A stretch of DNA of 59,040 bases from Candidatus Sabulitectum sp. GTDB lineage: Bacteria > Fermentibacterota > Fermentibacteria > Fermentibacterales > JCC-6. The stretch covers positions 90,868-149,907 of the forward strand of contig JAGLDY010000013.1 of assembly GCA_023145375.1 (NCBI GenBank), read 5' to 3'. Numbering within the stretch: position 1 is the first letter of the stretch; each line of letters begins with the position of its first letter. This document shows positions 1 to 7,087 of the stretch, piece by piece. The position numbers were made by a program, and so were the translations under genes. The notes under the pieces were generated by a model, which was not told the DNA's origin, searched no databases, and saw only the letters and a program-made list of their open reading frames with translations.

Positions 1-1
1 A

Positions 2-778
2 AAGGGTTCTGCTGCTGAAAGGGATTTTGTAAAAACCCTGGATGAATCAGGGTACCCGTTTCAGGTATATGCTGCATACGCCAGTATGCAGGGTTCCTCT
101 ACATCTGATTCTGTCTGCAATTCCTTCAACAGGTTGATGTTGAGTGGTACTTCTGAAGGACTTGATGCGGTTGTTCTGACAAGAGGAGGCGGCTCTGCAA
201 CTGACCTGGCATGGTTCAACGACGAAAAGATTGCCAGAACAATTGCTCAACTCCCCTGGCCCGTTGTGTCAGGCATAGGCCATGAGGTAGATACAACTCT
301 TCCGGATCATGCAGCCCACACCAGAGCTAAAACCCCCACACATGCTGCCTCGCTGCTTGTGGACATGGTTGCACGATTTGATGACAGGGTTTCCAGCCTT
401 AGTAATGCTCTGGTCTCCAGTGTCTCACCAAGGATCCGGCTCGAAAAGCTTACGCTGAAGAATATCGGGAATAACCTGACCCTTCATCTTGCCTCTCTTC
501 CCTCTAGAAAAAGAGAAGTACTGCAGAAACTTGCATCAAAACTGAATTTCTCTGTTACCACTAAACTGCATGAACTTGATTCATGCATTTCCGAAATGGA
601 AAAGCAGGTTGAAATGCGTGATCCGGGAAAAATGCTTAAGCTGGGGTGGGCTGTTGTCCGGGACATACAGGGTATACCACTCCGAACAATTGATGCAGTA
701 GACACAGGTCAAACGGTAAACATTTCAATGGACAAGGGTTCACTTAAAGCCATTGTGAAGGAGAAGATAAATGACTAA
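2..778 (+). CDS. xseA: Exodeoxyribonuclease VII large subunit, C-terminal part (cut by window start)
   Basis: Catalytic large subunit of exonuclease VII, a cytoplasmic nuclease that degrades single-stranded DNA from both ends to short oligonucleotides. The frame is open from base 2, so the first ATG at 86 is internal; 258 residues of the C-terminal half are visible. Seen: the family signature around TRGGGSATDLAWFNDE, then IGHEVDTTLPDHAAHTRAKTP, followed by the long coiled-coil region expected to bind small subunits, and the terminal barrel-like segment with GWAVVRD. The stop overlaps the start of xseB by 8 nt, the usual xseAB arrangement. The family assignment is secure; the nuclease start and OB-fold domain lie outside the window. 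Confidence 0.96.
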   Translation, partial: KGSAAERDFVKTLDESGYPFQVYAAYASMQGSSTSDSVCNSFNRLMLSGTSEGLDAVVLTRGGGSATDLAWFNDEKIARTIAQLPWPVVSGIGHEVDTTLPDHAAHTRAKTPTHAASLLVDMVARFDDRVSSLSNALVSSVSPRIRLEKLTLKNIGNNLTLHLASLPSRKREVLQKLASKLNFSVTTKLHELDSCISEMEKQVEMRDPGKMLKLGWAVVRDIQGIPLRTIDAVDTGQTVNISMDKGSLKAIVKEKIND

Positions 779-968
779 GGAACTTACTTATTCACAGATG
801 CTTACAGAGCTTCAGGAGATCGTAGACCTTGTAAGCCGCGATGACTGCCCTGTGGATGAACTGGAAGAAAAGGTTCAAAGAGCCGGCACCCTGATAAAGG
901 CACTCCGTAAACGGCTTAAAAAAACAGAAAAATCTGTCTCAGAAATGCTTACTGAGATAGAAAGCTGA
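771..968 (+). CDS. xseB: Exodeoxyribonuclease VII small subunit
   Basis: Small helical subunit (65 residues) that coats the coiled-coil arm of XseA and is needed for exonuclease VII activity. Seen: the family pattern YSQMLTELQEIVDLV, a short acidic link with DDCPVDELEEKVQRA, and a lysine/arginine-rich second helix (ALRKRLKKTEKSV). Length is normal for XseB (60-80 residues). The ATG at 771 lies inside the last codons of xseA, so translation is probably coupled. The 3' end overlaps the 3' end of the convergent miaB gene by 20 nt, leaving no room for a separate terminator. Confidence 0.95.
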   Translation: MTKELTYSQMLTELQEIVDLVSRDDCPVDELEEKVQRAGTLIKALRKRLKKTEKSVSEMLTEIES

Positions 969-2241
969 GTGGTTCTCCGAAATGGGTGTATCCGTCAGCT
1001 TTAGTAATTTTCACAGGCACCAGATCTCCTGGAGTAAACTCAAGTGATTCAAGGATAACCAGTCTGTTACCCATTGTTCTTGAAGCCATCTGCCCCGGTC
1101 GTCTTGCAGGACCCGTCACAAGGACTGTCAATTCCCTGCCAATGGTTTCCTTTGATCTCTCCATGGTTATCTCAGCCTGGAGGTCCTGAAGAACTGACAA
1201 CCTCTCCAGCCTTTCTTTAACAGGCACAGCAGGAGAAATGTTCAGCGCTGAGGTTCCGTTCCGTTCACTGTACCTGAAGAGAAATGCGTAGTCGAATCTA
1301 ACCTCTTTCAGCAGGGAAATTGAATCCTCGAACTCTGTTGAGGTTTCACCGGGAAATCCGGCTATCATATCTGTGGAGAGGACGATGTCCGGCATAACCT
1401 CTTTCAGCATAGCTACTTTATCAAGATACTCATTTCGGGTATATCCTCTATTCATAGCCTTGAGAATTCTGTCATTGCCAGATTGAGCAGGAAGATGAAA
1501 CTGGTTGCAGATGTTATCTCTGGAGACCATTACCGACGCAAGTTCCCTTGTTAGATCCCGAGGATGGCTTGTGACAAACCTAACCCGACATCTGTCGCCG
1601 GCGATCCTGGAAACTTTTTCAAGAAGTTTTGGAAAATTCACACCGTTGTGAATGTATGAATTGACATTCTGCCCCAGAAGGGTAACCTCACCGTACCCTG
1701 CTTCTACCAGGCCCTCAACTTCTCTCAGTATCAGATCTGCCGGACGACTGCGTTCTCTTCCACGAACACGGGGAACAATGCAGTATGTGCAGAAATTGTT
1801 GCAGCCCCGCATAACAGTAACGAATGATCTTGGGAACTGCTTTCTTACCGCCGTTACCTGTTCATAATCTTCTATTCCCTGATCTGTAACCGCCACCCTT
1901 CTCTGCTCCTGAAGCAGTTCCGGTAACCTGTGATAAGCGTCCGGGCCAATGACAATATCAATAAGCTTCATTTTTCGAAGAAGCTCTTCGCCGTGCTCCT
2001 GGGCTACACATCCGCACAGAACCACAATGGGTTTCTTACCGGGAATTCCCGCCAGGTGGGTGACCCTTCCCAAAGCCCTTGTTTCTGCATGCTCACGGAC
2101 AGCACAGGTTACAACAAAAACTGCTTCAGCTATTTTTGCATCGTCCACCACGATGTGGCCTGCAGCCTTCAGGATGCCGGACAGGATCTCACCATCATGA
2201 ACATTCATCTGGCATCCATAAACTTCTATGTGGCAGATCAT
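949..2241 (-). CDS. miaB: tRNA-2-methylthio-N6-isopentenyladenosine-37 synthase (methylthiotransferase MiaB)
   Basis: Radical-SAM methylthiotransferase that adds a methylthio group to isopentenyl-A37 of tRNAs reading UNN codons. It carries two [4Fe-4S] clusters. Seen in the 430 residues: an N-terminal UPF0004 domain with C10, C46 and C78 (GCVAQ), a radical-SAM CX3CX2C motif C147/C151/C154 within GCNNFCTYCIVPRVRGRERS, TDMIAGFPGET in the SAM domain, and a C-terminal TRAM domain ending FGEPLSFLSQ. The spacing RGCNNFCTYCIVP fits MiaB better than RimO or MtaB. The ATG at 2241 overlaps the stop of the upstream dolichol-kinase-like gene by 4 nt (ATGA), so the two are co-translated. Confidence 0.93.
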   Translation of the reverse strand: MICHIEVYGCQMNVHDGEILSGILKAAGHIVVDDAKIAEAVFVVTCAVREHAETRALGRVTHLAGIPGKKPIVVLCGCVAQEHGEELLRKMKLIDIVIGPDAYHRLPELLQEQRRVAVTDQGIEDYEQVTAVRKQFPRSFVTVMRGCNNFCTYCIVPRVRGRERSRPADLILREVEGLVEAGYGEVTLLGQNVNSYIHNGVNFPKLLEKVSRIAGDRCRVRFVTSHPRDLTRELASVMVSRDNICNQFHLPAQSGNDRILKAMNRGYTRNEYLDKVAMLKEVMPDIVLSTDMIAGFPGETSTEFEDSISLLKEVRFDYAFLFRYSERNGTSALNISPAVPVKERLERLSVLQDLQAEITMERSKETIGRELTVLVTGPARRPGQMASRTMGNRLVILESLEFTPGDLVPVKITKADGYTHFGEPLSFLSQ

Positions 2242-2840
2242 CCGGGAATAACCAGTTCCATAACCATTCCAGCCAGCACCGGGATCCTGAGATTGTCATC
2301 AAGGGGAATCTCAAAAAGTTCAGCAAGTGTTGCGGCAAGAGCCCCTGCAGCAAGCCCAGCCGGGGATAGTGACCAGCCTCTGCCGGCGGATATCTGTAAA
2401 AGTGGCATGGAAACCACAAGACAACTGAGAAGGGCGGCAAGGCTTCCTTCCAGAGTTCTTCCCGAGACAAGAACACTTTTCCCGAACTTCTTACCCACCA
2501 GTGCGGCAAAAGAGTCACCCACCGAGAGAAAAACAAGAGCTGCAACTGCGATCTCTGTTCGGAAAAGAAAGATAGTAAGAGCCGCGCTGGCCATTAGCAC
2601 TGTTGATGCTGTCATTCCACCATCCTGCTCTTTTCCCCGAAGAACTTTTCCGAACAGGCCAAGGAAAAATTTGCGGAACACCTTGTTGCGAGACCTGATG
2701 ATGTCTACTATGAGCATCCCTAAAGAGAGGGCTGCCAGTATAAGAACCATTTCCGTTTTGGGTATGAATATCGCTGAAGCCGGTATGATCAGTGAACCGA
2801 AATGAACCCCTTTGCGCAGAATTTCTTTTGCGTAGCCCAT
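2238..2840 (-). CDS. Dolichol kinase / DGK1-like integral membrane CTP-dependent lipid kinase
   Basis: Polytopic membrane protein of 200 residues resembling SEC59/DGK1 dolichol kinases and the related CDP-diglyceride synthases. Seen: a short basic N-terminus with RKGVHFG (residues 9-15), about six hydrophobic segments, a cytosolic basic loop (RSRNKVFRKFF) and the family signature LSVGDSFAALVGKKFG at 105-120 followed by GRTLEGS. In characterised relatives the GD residues bind CTP/metal. The substrate here is unknown: a polyprenol or a diacylglycerol are both possible. It lies between a PorV-like gene (8 nt upstream) and miaB (4-nt overlap), giving no clear pathway. Family confidence is high, substrate confidence low. 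Confidence 0.8.
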   Translation of the reverse strand: MGYAKEILRKGVHFGSLIIPASAIFIPKTEMVLILAALSLGMLIVDIIRSRNKVFRKFFLGLFGKVLRGKEQDGGMTASTVLMASAALTIFLFRTEIAVAALVFLSVGDSFAALVGKKFGKSVLVSGRTLEGSLAALLSCLVVSMPLLQISAGRGWSLSPAGLAAGALAATLAELFEIPLDDNLRIPVLAGMVMELVIPG

Positions 2841-2848
2841 ATCTGGGG

Positions 2849-3940
2849 CTAGAGGCCTACTCCCACAGAGATACGGTGGGTACTGTCAAGCTGATCATGG
2901 GTAACCCAGGCATAGTCAATTGAAACAGGGTGCCCACTGAAACTGATTGTAAAGCCAAGACCGGCTGTCATATTTCCCTCACAGGAGCCTATACGAAGCC
3001 CCACGGTGTTCTTTATCAGAAGCTCAGCACCCATGTGGGTGTCCAGACTGATACCGGTTTCCGGGAGACTGTACTGGCTGGCAAAATCTCTTCCCTCGAA
3101 GCGAAAATCACCATCAGCTGTGAAAGTAATAACAGAGTGAAATCTGGAAACAGGCCATTTAAATGCAGCACCCAGCTTTGCGGTTGGTGATACACTCTCA
3201 CTGACCCCGGTATCCCAGAACATATACGTTCCAAAAACATCCTGTACATTCAGTCCAAGAGAGAAAGCATCTGTGGCGTTCCATCTCACCGCCGCATCAA
3301 AGCCAACCCCCCATGCGCTGAAGTCCATGAGTTTTCTGTATATGATCTTTGAAGTTGCTCCTACAGACAGTCTATCACTGAGAGCTCTGCCCCATGACAG
3401 GTAAAGAGCATTGTCCGCGGCACTGTTCCAGGTTATCCTGCCTTCGTCATAGATCAGTTCTTCGCCTGGATCCCACTGGCCGTTGCCCTCGGTTCCGGAT
3501 GGATTGCTTTCCTGGTCATAATCATCGTTCCCGCTGTCTCCGGGAGCACCTGTACCATCTTCACCGAAAACTCCATCACTTCCAGTATCATACCACTGCA
3601 GATCAGTGGTGTCAGCTATTTTACCAGCATCTGTCCGAAAAAGGCTCACAGCATACACATCCCCGCGGTACTCTTGAGAATACGCAAGATAATCGTAGGA
3701 GATAAGACCGCCGAATCTTTCAGAATGCATGAATGCAACTGACCTGTTTCTGCTGTATACAAGGCCAGCAGGATTCCAGTAGCCGGCAGTAATATCGTCT
3801 GCAACTGCGGAATACGCACTTCCAAGGGCAAGTGCCCTTGCTCCGGCGCCAACGTACATGAACTCTCCGGCGTACTTGTCTGCTTTTACTGGAATCACAA
3901 GCACTGCCAGAAGGATGAAAGAAAGCAGGGTTTTTCTCAA
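2849..3940 (-). CDS. PorV/PorQ-family outer-membrane beta-barrel protein
   Basis: Predicted outer-membrane protein. The N-terminus from a TTG at 3940 reads as a signal peptide (RKTLLSFILLAVLVIPVKA then D), with GGAGAG 7 nt upstream; ATG codons at 3955 and 3961 are alternatives but place no SD correctly. Right after cleavage comes the family hallmark GAGARALALGSAYSAVADD and YWNPAGL, typical of the PorV/PorQ (UPF0164) barrels, some of which serve type IX secretion. Alternating hydrophobic strands continue to the C-terminal VTHDQLDSTHRISVGVGL. An Asp/Gly-rich insertion of about 50 residues (around residues 125-175, with GNGQWDPGEE) looks like a calcium-binding extracellular loop. It overlaps the tail of the PilZ gene. 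Confidence 0.82.
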   Translation of the reverse strand: MRKTLLSFILLAVLVIPVKADKYAGEFMYVGAGARALALGSAYSAVADDITAGYWNPAGLVYSRNRSVAFMHSERFGGLISYDYLAYSQEYRGDVYAVSLFRTDAGKIADTTDLQWYDTGSDGVFGEDGTGAPGDSGNDDYDQESNPSGTEGNGQWDPGEELIYDEGRITWNSAADNALYLSWGRALSDRLSVGATSKIIYRKLMDFSAWGVGFDAAVRWNATDAFSLGLNVQDVFGTYMFWDTGVSESVSPTAKLGAAFKWPVSRFHSVITFTADGDFRFEGRDFASQYSLPETGISLDTHMGAELLIKNTVGLRIGSCEGNMTAGLGFTISFSGHPVSIDYAWVTHDQLDSTHRISVGVGL

Positions 3941-3944
3941 AAAA

Positions 3945-4280
3945 TCACTCTCCATTTGCATGTCTGGCAAGAAACTGCCTGTCTTCGAATCTGATCCTGG
4001 TAAAGAATAAACCTATACCCCACTTGCCGTCAGGAAGTTCCTCTTCCCTGATAACCACGGCTCTTGCCATTACCTGATTCTCATCCAGACCAACAGACAC
4101 ATCAACTCTTGTGAGATCGCCAAGAGGTTCGTCACAGACACAATAGAGACCTGAAGCGCTGAGGTTGAGAGCGGTTACAGGGTGGCCCGGCATCCCGTGG
4201 GTACCAATGACCACCTGAAGGTTACCGCCATAACGTTTTTCGCGACGCTTCTCAGAAACAGCGTTTATGTTCAAATCCAA
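3945..4280 (-). CDS. PilZ-domain protein (predicted cyclic-di-GMP receptor)
   Basis: Single-domain protein of 111 residues. Seen: the two PilZ ligand motifs, RREKRY at residues 12-17 (RxxxR) and NLSASG at 39-44 ([D/N]xSxxG), at the normal separation, followed by beta-strand pattern VDVSVGLDENQVMARAVVIREE and the closing GIGLFFTRIRFEDRQFL. Both c-di-GMP-contacting motifs are intact, so binding is expected from family knowledge. No effector domain is attached. It is followed by the PorV-like gene with slight overlap, and the window also encodes a GGDEF protein (52924-53784) that could supply the ligand. Confidence 0.88.
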   Translation of the reverse strand: MDLNINAVSEKRREKRYGGNLQVVIGTHGMPGHPVTALNLSASGLYCVCDEPLGDLTRVDVSVGLDENQVMARAVVIREEELPDGKWGIGLFFTRIRFEDRQFLARHANGE

Positions 4281-4289
4281 ATTCCTTCC

Positions 4290-4694
4290 CTACCCCTGGA
4301 ATTCTTCTGCATTTTCCGGCTTCGTCAGCAGGACCAAACCGAAAACACCAACAATGGTTCCAAATGGAACAATCATACATAATATAGAGTCTATCACAAT
4401 GCAAAATGTACGTCGCCTTCGTTTGCTGATATTAATTCCGGTTCTTATGGTTAATATACCCATAGTAATGAACACCAGAACAAATACAACACCCACTGCA
4501 CCAAAAACCCAACCCATTTCCGCCGGTGGTGGATTCCCGCTGGAAGATTCCATTGCTCCTGAAGCCATAAGTATCCCCATGGCCACATAAACAAGGCCGA
4601 TCAGGGAGAACAACATCTGAAAACCGCCCAGCACGTAATGAAAAATTGAAACTATGGACAGCAGATCACTGTCCTGTCTGGTCACATCACTCAT
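4290..4694 (-). CDS. Small integral membrane protein, function unknown
   Basis: A 134-residue protein starting at the ATG at 4694, chosen because GGGAGGTG lies 6-13 nt upstream; a longer reading from 4772 has no SD and an atypical N-terminus. Two transmembrane blocks are visible: a hairpin around residues 17-47 (VLGGFQMLFSLIGLVYVAMGIL) and a second pair at about 67-90 and 105-128, separated by a basic stretch SKRRRRTF. A Pro/Ser-rich loop (SSSGNPPPAEM) joins them. I do not recognise a family beyond a general DUF-type four-helix membrane protein. It lies 9 nt upstream of the PilZ gene and is divergent from the DUF4870 genes. Confidence 0.72.
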   Translation of the reverse strand: MSDVTRQDSDLLSIVSIFHYVLGGFQMLFSLIGLVYVAMGILMASGAMESSSGNPPPAEMGWVFGAVGVVFVLVFITMGILTIRTGINISKRRRRTFCIVIDSILCMIVPFGTIVGVFGLVLLTKPENAEEFQG

Positions 4695-4719
4695 TCCTGC
4701 ACCTCCCGGCAATAGCCTT

Positions 4720-4748
4720 ATAATGCACACACCTTGCGCACCCTGCAA
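4720..4748 (-). promoter_or_regulatory. Predicted sigma-70 promoter for the 4694-949 leftward genes
   Basis: Read on the minus strand: TTGCAG (4748-4743), a 17-bp spacer, then CATTAT (4725-4720), about 26 bp upstream of the ATG at 4694. Four of six consensus bases match in each box. This is the only gap on this strand before five tightly packed genes. Confidence 0.4.
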
Positions 4749-4757
4749 GTGGTGAAC

Positions 4758-4786
4758 TTGACATGAGATCAACTTTGCAGAATGTT
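4758..4786 (+). promoter_or_regulatory. Predicted promoter for the DUF4870 genes
   Basis: A perfect -35 hexamer TTGACA at 4758-4763 is followed after 17 bp by the weak -10 candidate AATGTT (4781-4786). It lies in the divergent gap upstream of the ATG at 4843, which itself has the strong SD AAGGAGGGG. The -35 is convincing, the -10 is not. Confidence 0.35.
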
Positions 4787-4842
4787 GCCCCGTGCAATCA
4801 GGTATCAGTTAAAAAGAGACACAAAATAAGGAGGGGCTTTAA

Positions 4843-5217
4843 ATGGCCAACGAGTTTAATATTACACCTGAAGAGATCGAGGATGGAAAAACCATGGGCG
4901 GAATCGCCTATTTCGGTATTCTCGGTTTCCTTATCGCTTTCCTTACCAAGAGAGAGAACAAGTATGTGATGTACCATGCTCAGCAAAGTCTGATAATAGT
5001 GATCTGCTTTCTTGTTGTAGTAATTCCTGTTATTGGCTGGCTGATCGGCATCGGTGCTTTTGTTCTTTTTATCATTGGCATGCTCAATGGTTTCAAGGGC
5101 GAGATCAAGCCTCTTCCTCTCGTAGGCAACCTTGCTTTCAAATTCGGGATTCTCAAGCCTGAAGCTGGAAACGTTCCTCAGGCCCCTGAAGCTCCAGGTT
5201 CCCCTGACGTAGAATAG
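4843..5217 (+). CDS. DUF4870 (Tic20-like) membrane protein, copy 1
   Basis: A 124-residue membrane protein. Seen: a soluble start with ITPEEIEDGKTMGGIAYFGILGFLIAFLTKRENKYVMYHAQQ, where the RENKYVMYHAQQ motif between the first two helices is the hallmark of DUF4870/Tic20-like proteins, then two closely spaced helices (IIVICFLVVVIPVIGWLI and IGAFVLFIIGMLNGF) and a short Pro-rich tail. The N-terminal pattern ITPEEIEDGK is shared with the paralogue downstream (SSDIENGKAM). The molecular role of the family is not established in bacteria. The SD AAGGAGGGG lies just upstream of the ATG. A strong terminator separates it from its paralogue. Confidence 0.86.
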   Translation: MANEFNITPEEIEDGKTMGGIAYFGILGFLIAFLTKRENKYVMYHAQQSLIIVICFLVVVIPVIGWLIGIGAFVLFIIGMLNGFKGEIKPLPLVGNLAFKFGILKPEAGNVPQAPEAPGSPDVE

Positions 5218-5236
5218 CAGAAAAGATACATTGTTT

Positions 5237-5268
5237 AAGGGGACGGTATATATCGTCCCCTTTTTCTT
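5237..5268 (+). terminator. Rho-independent terminator after DUF4870 copy 1
   Basis: A 9-bp perfect stem (AAGGGGACG at 5237-5245 with CGTCCCCTT at 5254-5262) with an 8-nt loop gtatatat, followed by a T-rich tract (TTTCTTT). It lies between the two paralogues, so copy 2 may be expressed by read-through or from its own weak promoter. Confidence 0.8.
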
Positions 5269-5284
5269 TAGGGAGAAACTGGAA

Positions 5285-5635
5285 ATGGCAGCAGCATTTA
5301 ACATGAACTCATCAGATATTGAGAACGGCAAGGCAATGGCGGGGATATCTTACTTCGGTATTATTGGTTTCATCATTGCAATTGTAACCAGCCGGGAGAA
5401 CCGCTATGTAATGTTTCATGCACAGCAATCTCTTATTCCGACTGCCTTGTTCATTGTCAGATTCCTGCCGGGCACTCCCGGTTTTGTTGACGGTATATGT
5501 GGGCTCGGGGCTTTTGTACTCCTGATCATCGGACTGGTAAACGGTTTCAGCGGTAAGGTTGAACCTCTTCCACTGCTTGGAGAATTGGCCTACAATTTCG
5601 GCATCTGCAAACCCGAGAACTCCAACGGGGAATAG
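5285..5635 (+). CDS. DUF4870 (Tic20-like) membrane protein, copy 2
   Basis: A 116-residue paralogue of the preceding gene. The ATG at 5285 is preferred because AGGGAG lies about 10 nt upstream and the N-terminus then aligns with copy 1. The motif SRENRYVMFHAQQS is conserved, as are the GAFVLLIIGLVNGF helix and the closing PLPLLGELAYNFGICKPE, which mirrors PLPLVGNLAFKFGILKPE of copy 1. The two sequences are similar over their whole length, so this is an old tandem duplication rather than a recent one. The second helix is interrupted by RFLPGTPGF. Function unknown; inner-membrane location expected. Confidence 0.85.
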   Translation: MAAAFNMNSSDIENGKAMAGISYFGIIGFIIAIVTSRENRYVMFHAQQSLIPTALFIVRFLPGTPGFVDGICGLGAFVLLIIGLVNGFSGKVEPLPLLGELAYNFGICKPENSNGE

Positions 5636-5721
5636 ATAGTTCCTATGCTGTTGACAACTGCCGGACATTGTTTAACTTACTACCTTAAGTCAGCTGCATT
5701 TTTCACCGGAAGGAGGCCACT

Positions 5722-7080
5722 GTGGCAATAACACCCACACAGATGAACTACATCCGTAAACTGCTTGTCCAGAAAGCCACCGGACGGGCTGCGGTTGCCA
5801 TCAGCAAGATCCACCCTGCTGATATTGCAGACCTTTTTTCCGTGAGCCTCACCCCTGCAGAGAAAAGAATGCTGGTGGATATGCTTTTCAGCCAGCTGAA
5901 AGCGGGAGATGTTCTTGCGGAGCTCCCAGACTCACTGCTCACCGAGGTTCTTGAAGATATCGACGACGACAGTATTGCCAGGATACTGAAGAGACAGGAT
6001 CCCAACGATGCTCTTCAGTTCCTTTCACAGATAGCAGAGGATCGACATGAAAAGATCCTGAAGCTTCTTCCGGATACAAATCGCTACCGCATTGAACAGC
6101 TCATGATCTACCCCGAGGACAGCGCCGGTCAGTTGATGGCTTCCAGCTACATGGTTGTCAAACCTGAGTTCACAGCCAGTGAAGCGGTGGAACAGATAAG
6201 AAATCAAAGCGAATCTGTGGATGTCCCCTTCTATGTGTACGTGGCCGACGAGGACAACAGGCTTATGGGCGTTGTGCCCCTGAGAAGGCTTGTAACCTGC
6301 CCTCAGGACACTTCAATACGAGAGCTGATGGTTGATGACCCTTTCACCGTGGACACCGATGATGACAGTGAGGAAGCGGCTGCAATCGCCCGCAAGTACG
6401 ACATCATGGCTGTACCAGTAGTTGACGACAATCATCACCTCATGGGAGTGATTCCCGGAGACGCTCTTTTCGATGTAATGGAAAAAGAAGCCACCGAGGA
6501 CATGTACCGCATGGCTGGTCTTTCTGAAGATGACAGCATCTTCACCCCTGTTCCCACAGCTTTCAGGCAGAGATTCCCATGGATTCTGGTAAACCTGGTA
6601 ACTGCTTTCATAGCCTCCACCGTGGTTAGAGCCTTTGAGGGAACCATCTCCCAGTTCGCTACCCTTGCCGCTTTCATGCCTGTGGTTGCAGGAATGGGTG
6701 GCAACATAGGTAATCAGTCGCTGGTTGTAATAACCCGAGGCATCGCCCTGGGTGAGCTGGATTTCACCAGTGCCAGAAAGGCACTGTTCAAAGAATCAGC
6801 TCTGGGTACTCTCCTCGGTCTGGTAGCAGGTACAGTGGCTGCGTCAGTGGCTTACCTCACAGCCAGTGATCCGTCACAGTCCATGTCTCTCGGGACGGTT
6901 ATCTTCATCTCTATTGTGGCTAACATGGCTCTGGCCGGTCTTCTGGGAGCAGGAATACCTCTTACACTCAGAGCTCTGGGCAGAGATCCGGCAATGGGTA
7001 GTAATATTCTTCTCACAGCATGCACAGATTCCATCGGCTACCTGCTTCTGCTGGGGCTTGCAATGCACATAATGACGTAA
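5722..7080 (+). CDS. mgtE: Magnesium transporter MgtE
   Basis: Homodimeric Mg2+ channel of the inner membrane, gated by cytosolic magnesium. The start is GTG at 5722, with AAGGAGG about 6 nt upstream. Domain order in the 452 residues: a superhelical MgtE N domain (residues 1-125, with HPADIADLFSVS and repeated LPDSLLTEVLEDIDDD), two CBS domains (about 130-250, with EDSAGQLMASSYMVVKPE and the YVADEDNRLMGVVPLR repeat pair), a linking helix, and five transmembrane helices (about 270-452) with the pore-forming segment FMPVVAGMGGNIGNQSLVVITRGIALG. All parts are complete. It sits 7 nt upstream of glgB, apparently only for operon economy. Confidence 0.95.
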   Translation: MAITPTQMNYIRKLLVQKATGRAAVAISKIHPADIADLFSVSLTPAEKRMLVDMLFSQLKAGDVLAELPDSLLTEVLEDIDDDSIARILKRQDPNDALQFLSQIAEDRHEKILKLLPDTNRYRIEQLMIYPEDSAGQLMASSYMVVKPEFTASEAVEQIRNQSESVDVPFYVYVADEDNRLMGVVPLRRLVTCPQDTSIRELMVDDPFTVDTDDDSEEAAAIARKYDIMAVPVVDDNHHLMGVIPGDALFDVMEKEATEDMYRMAGLSEDDSIFTPVPTAFRQRFPWILVNLVTAFIASTVVRAFEGTISQFATLAAFMPVVAGMGGNIGNQSLVVITRGIALGELDFTSARKALFKESALGTLLGLVAGTVAASVAYLTASDPSQSMSLGTVIFISIVANMALAGLLGAGIPLTLRALGRDPAMGSNILLTACTDSIGYLLLLGLAMHIMT

Positions 7081-7087
7081 GCATCAA

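Noticed and set aside
1930-2805. 291-codon plus-strand frame over miaB and the dolichol-kinase-like gene
   Set aside because: It is the shadow of two well-supported minus-strand genes; composition is Ser/Arg-rich without domain.
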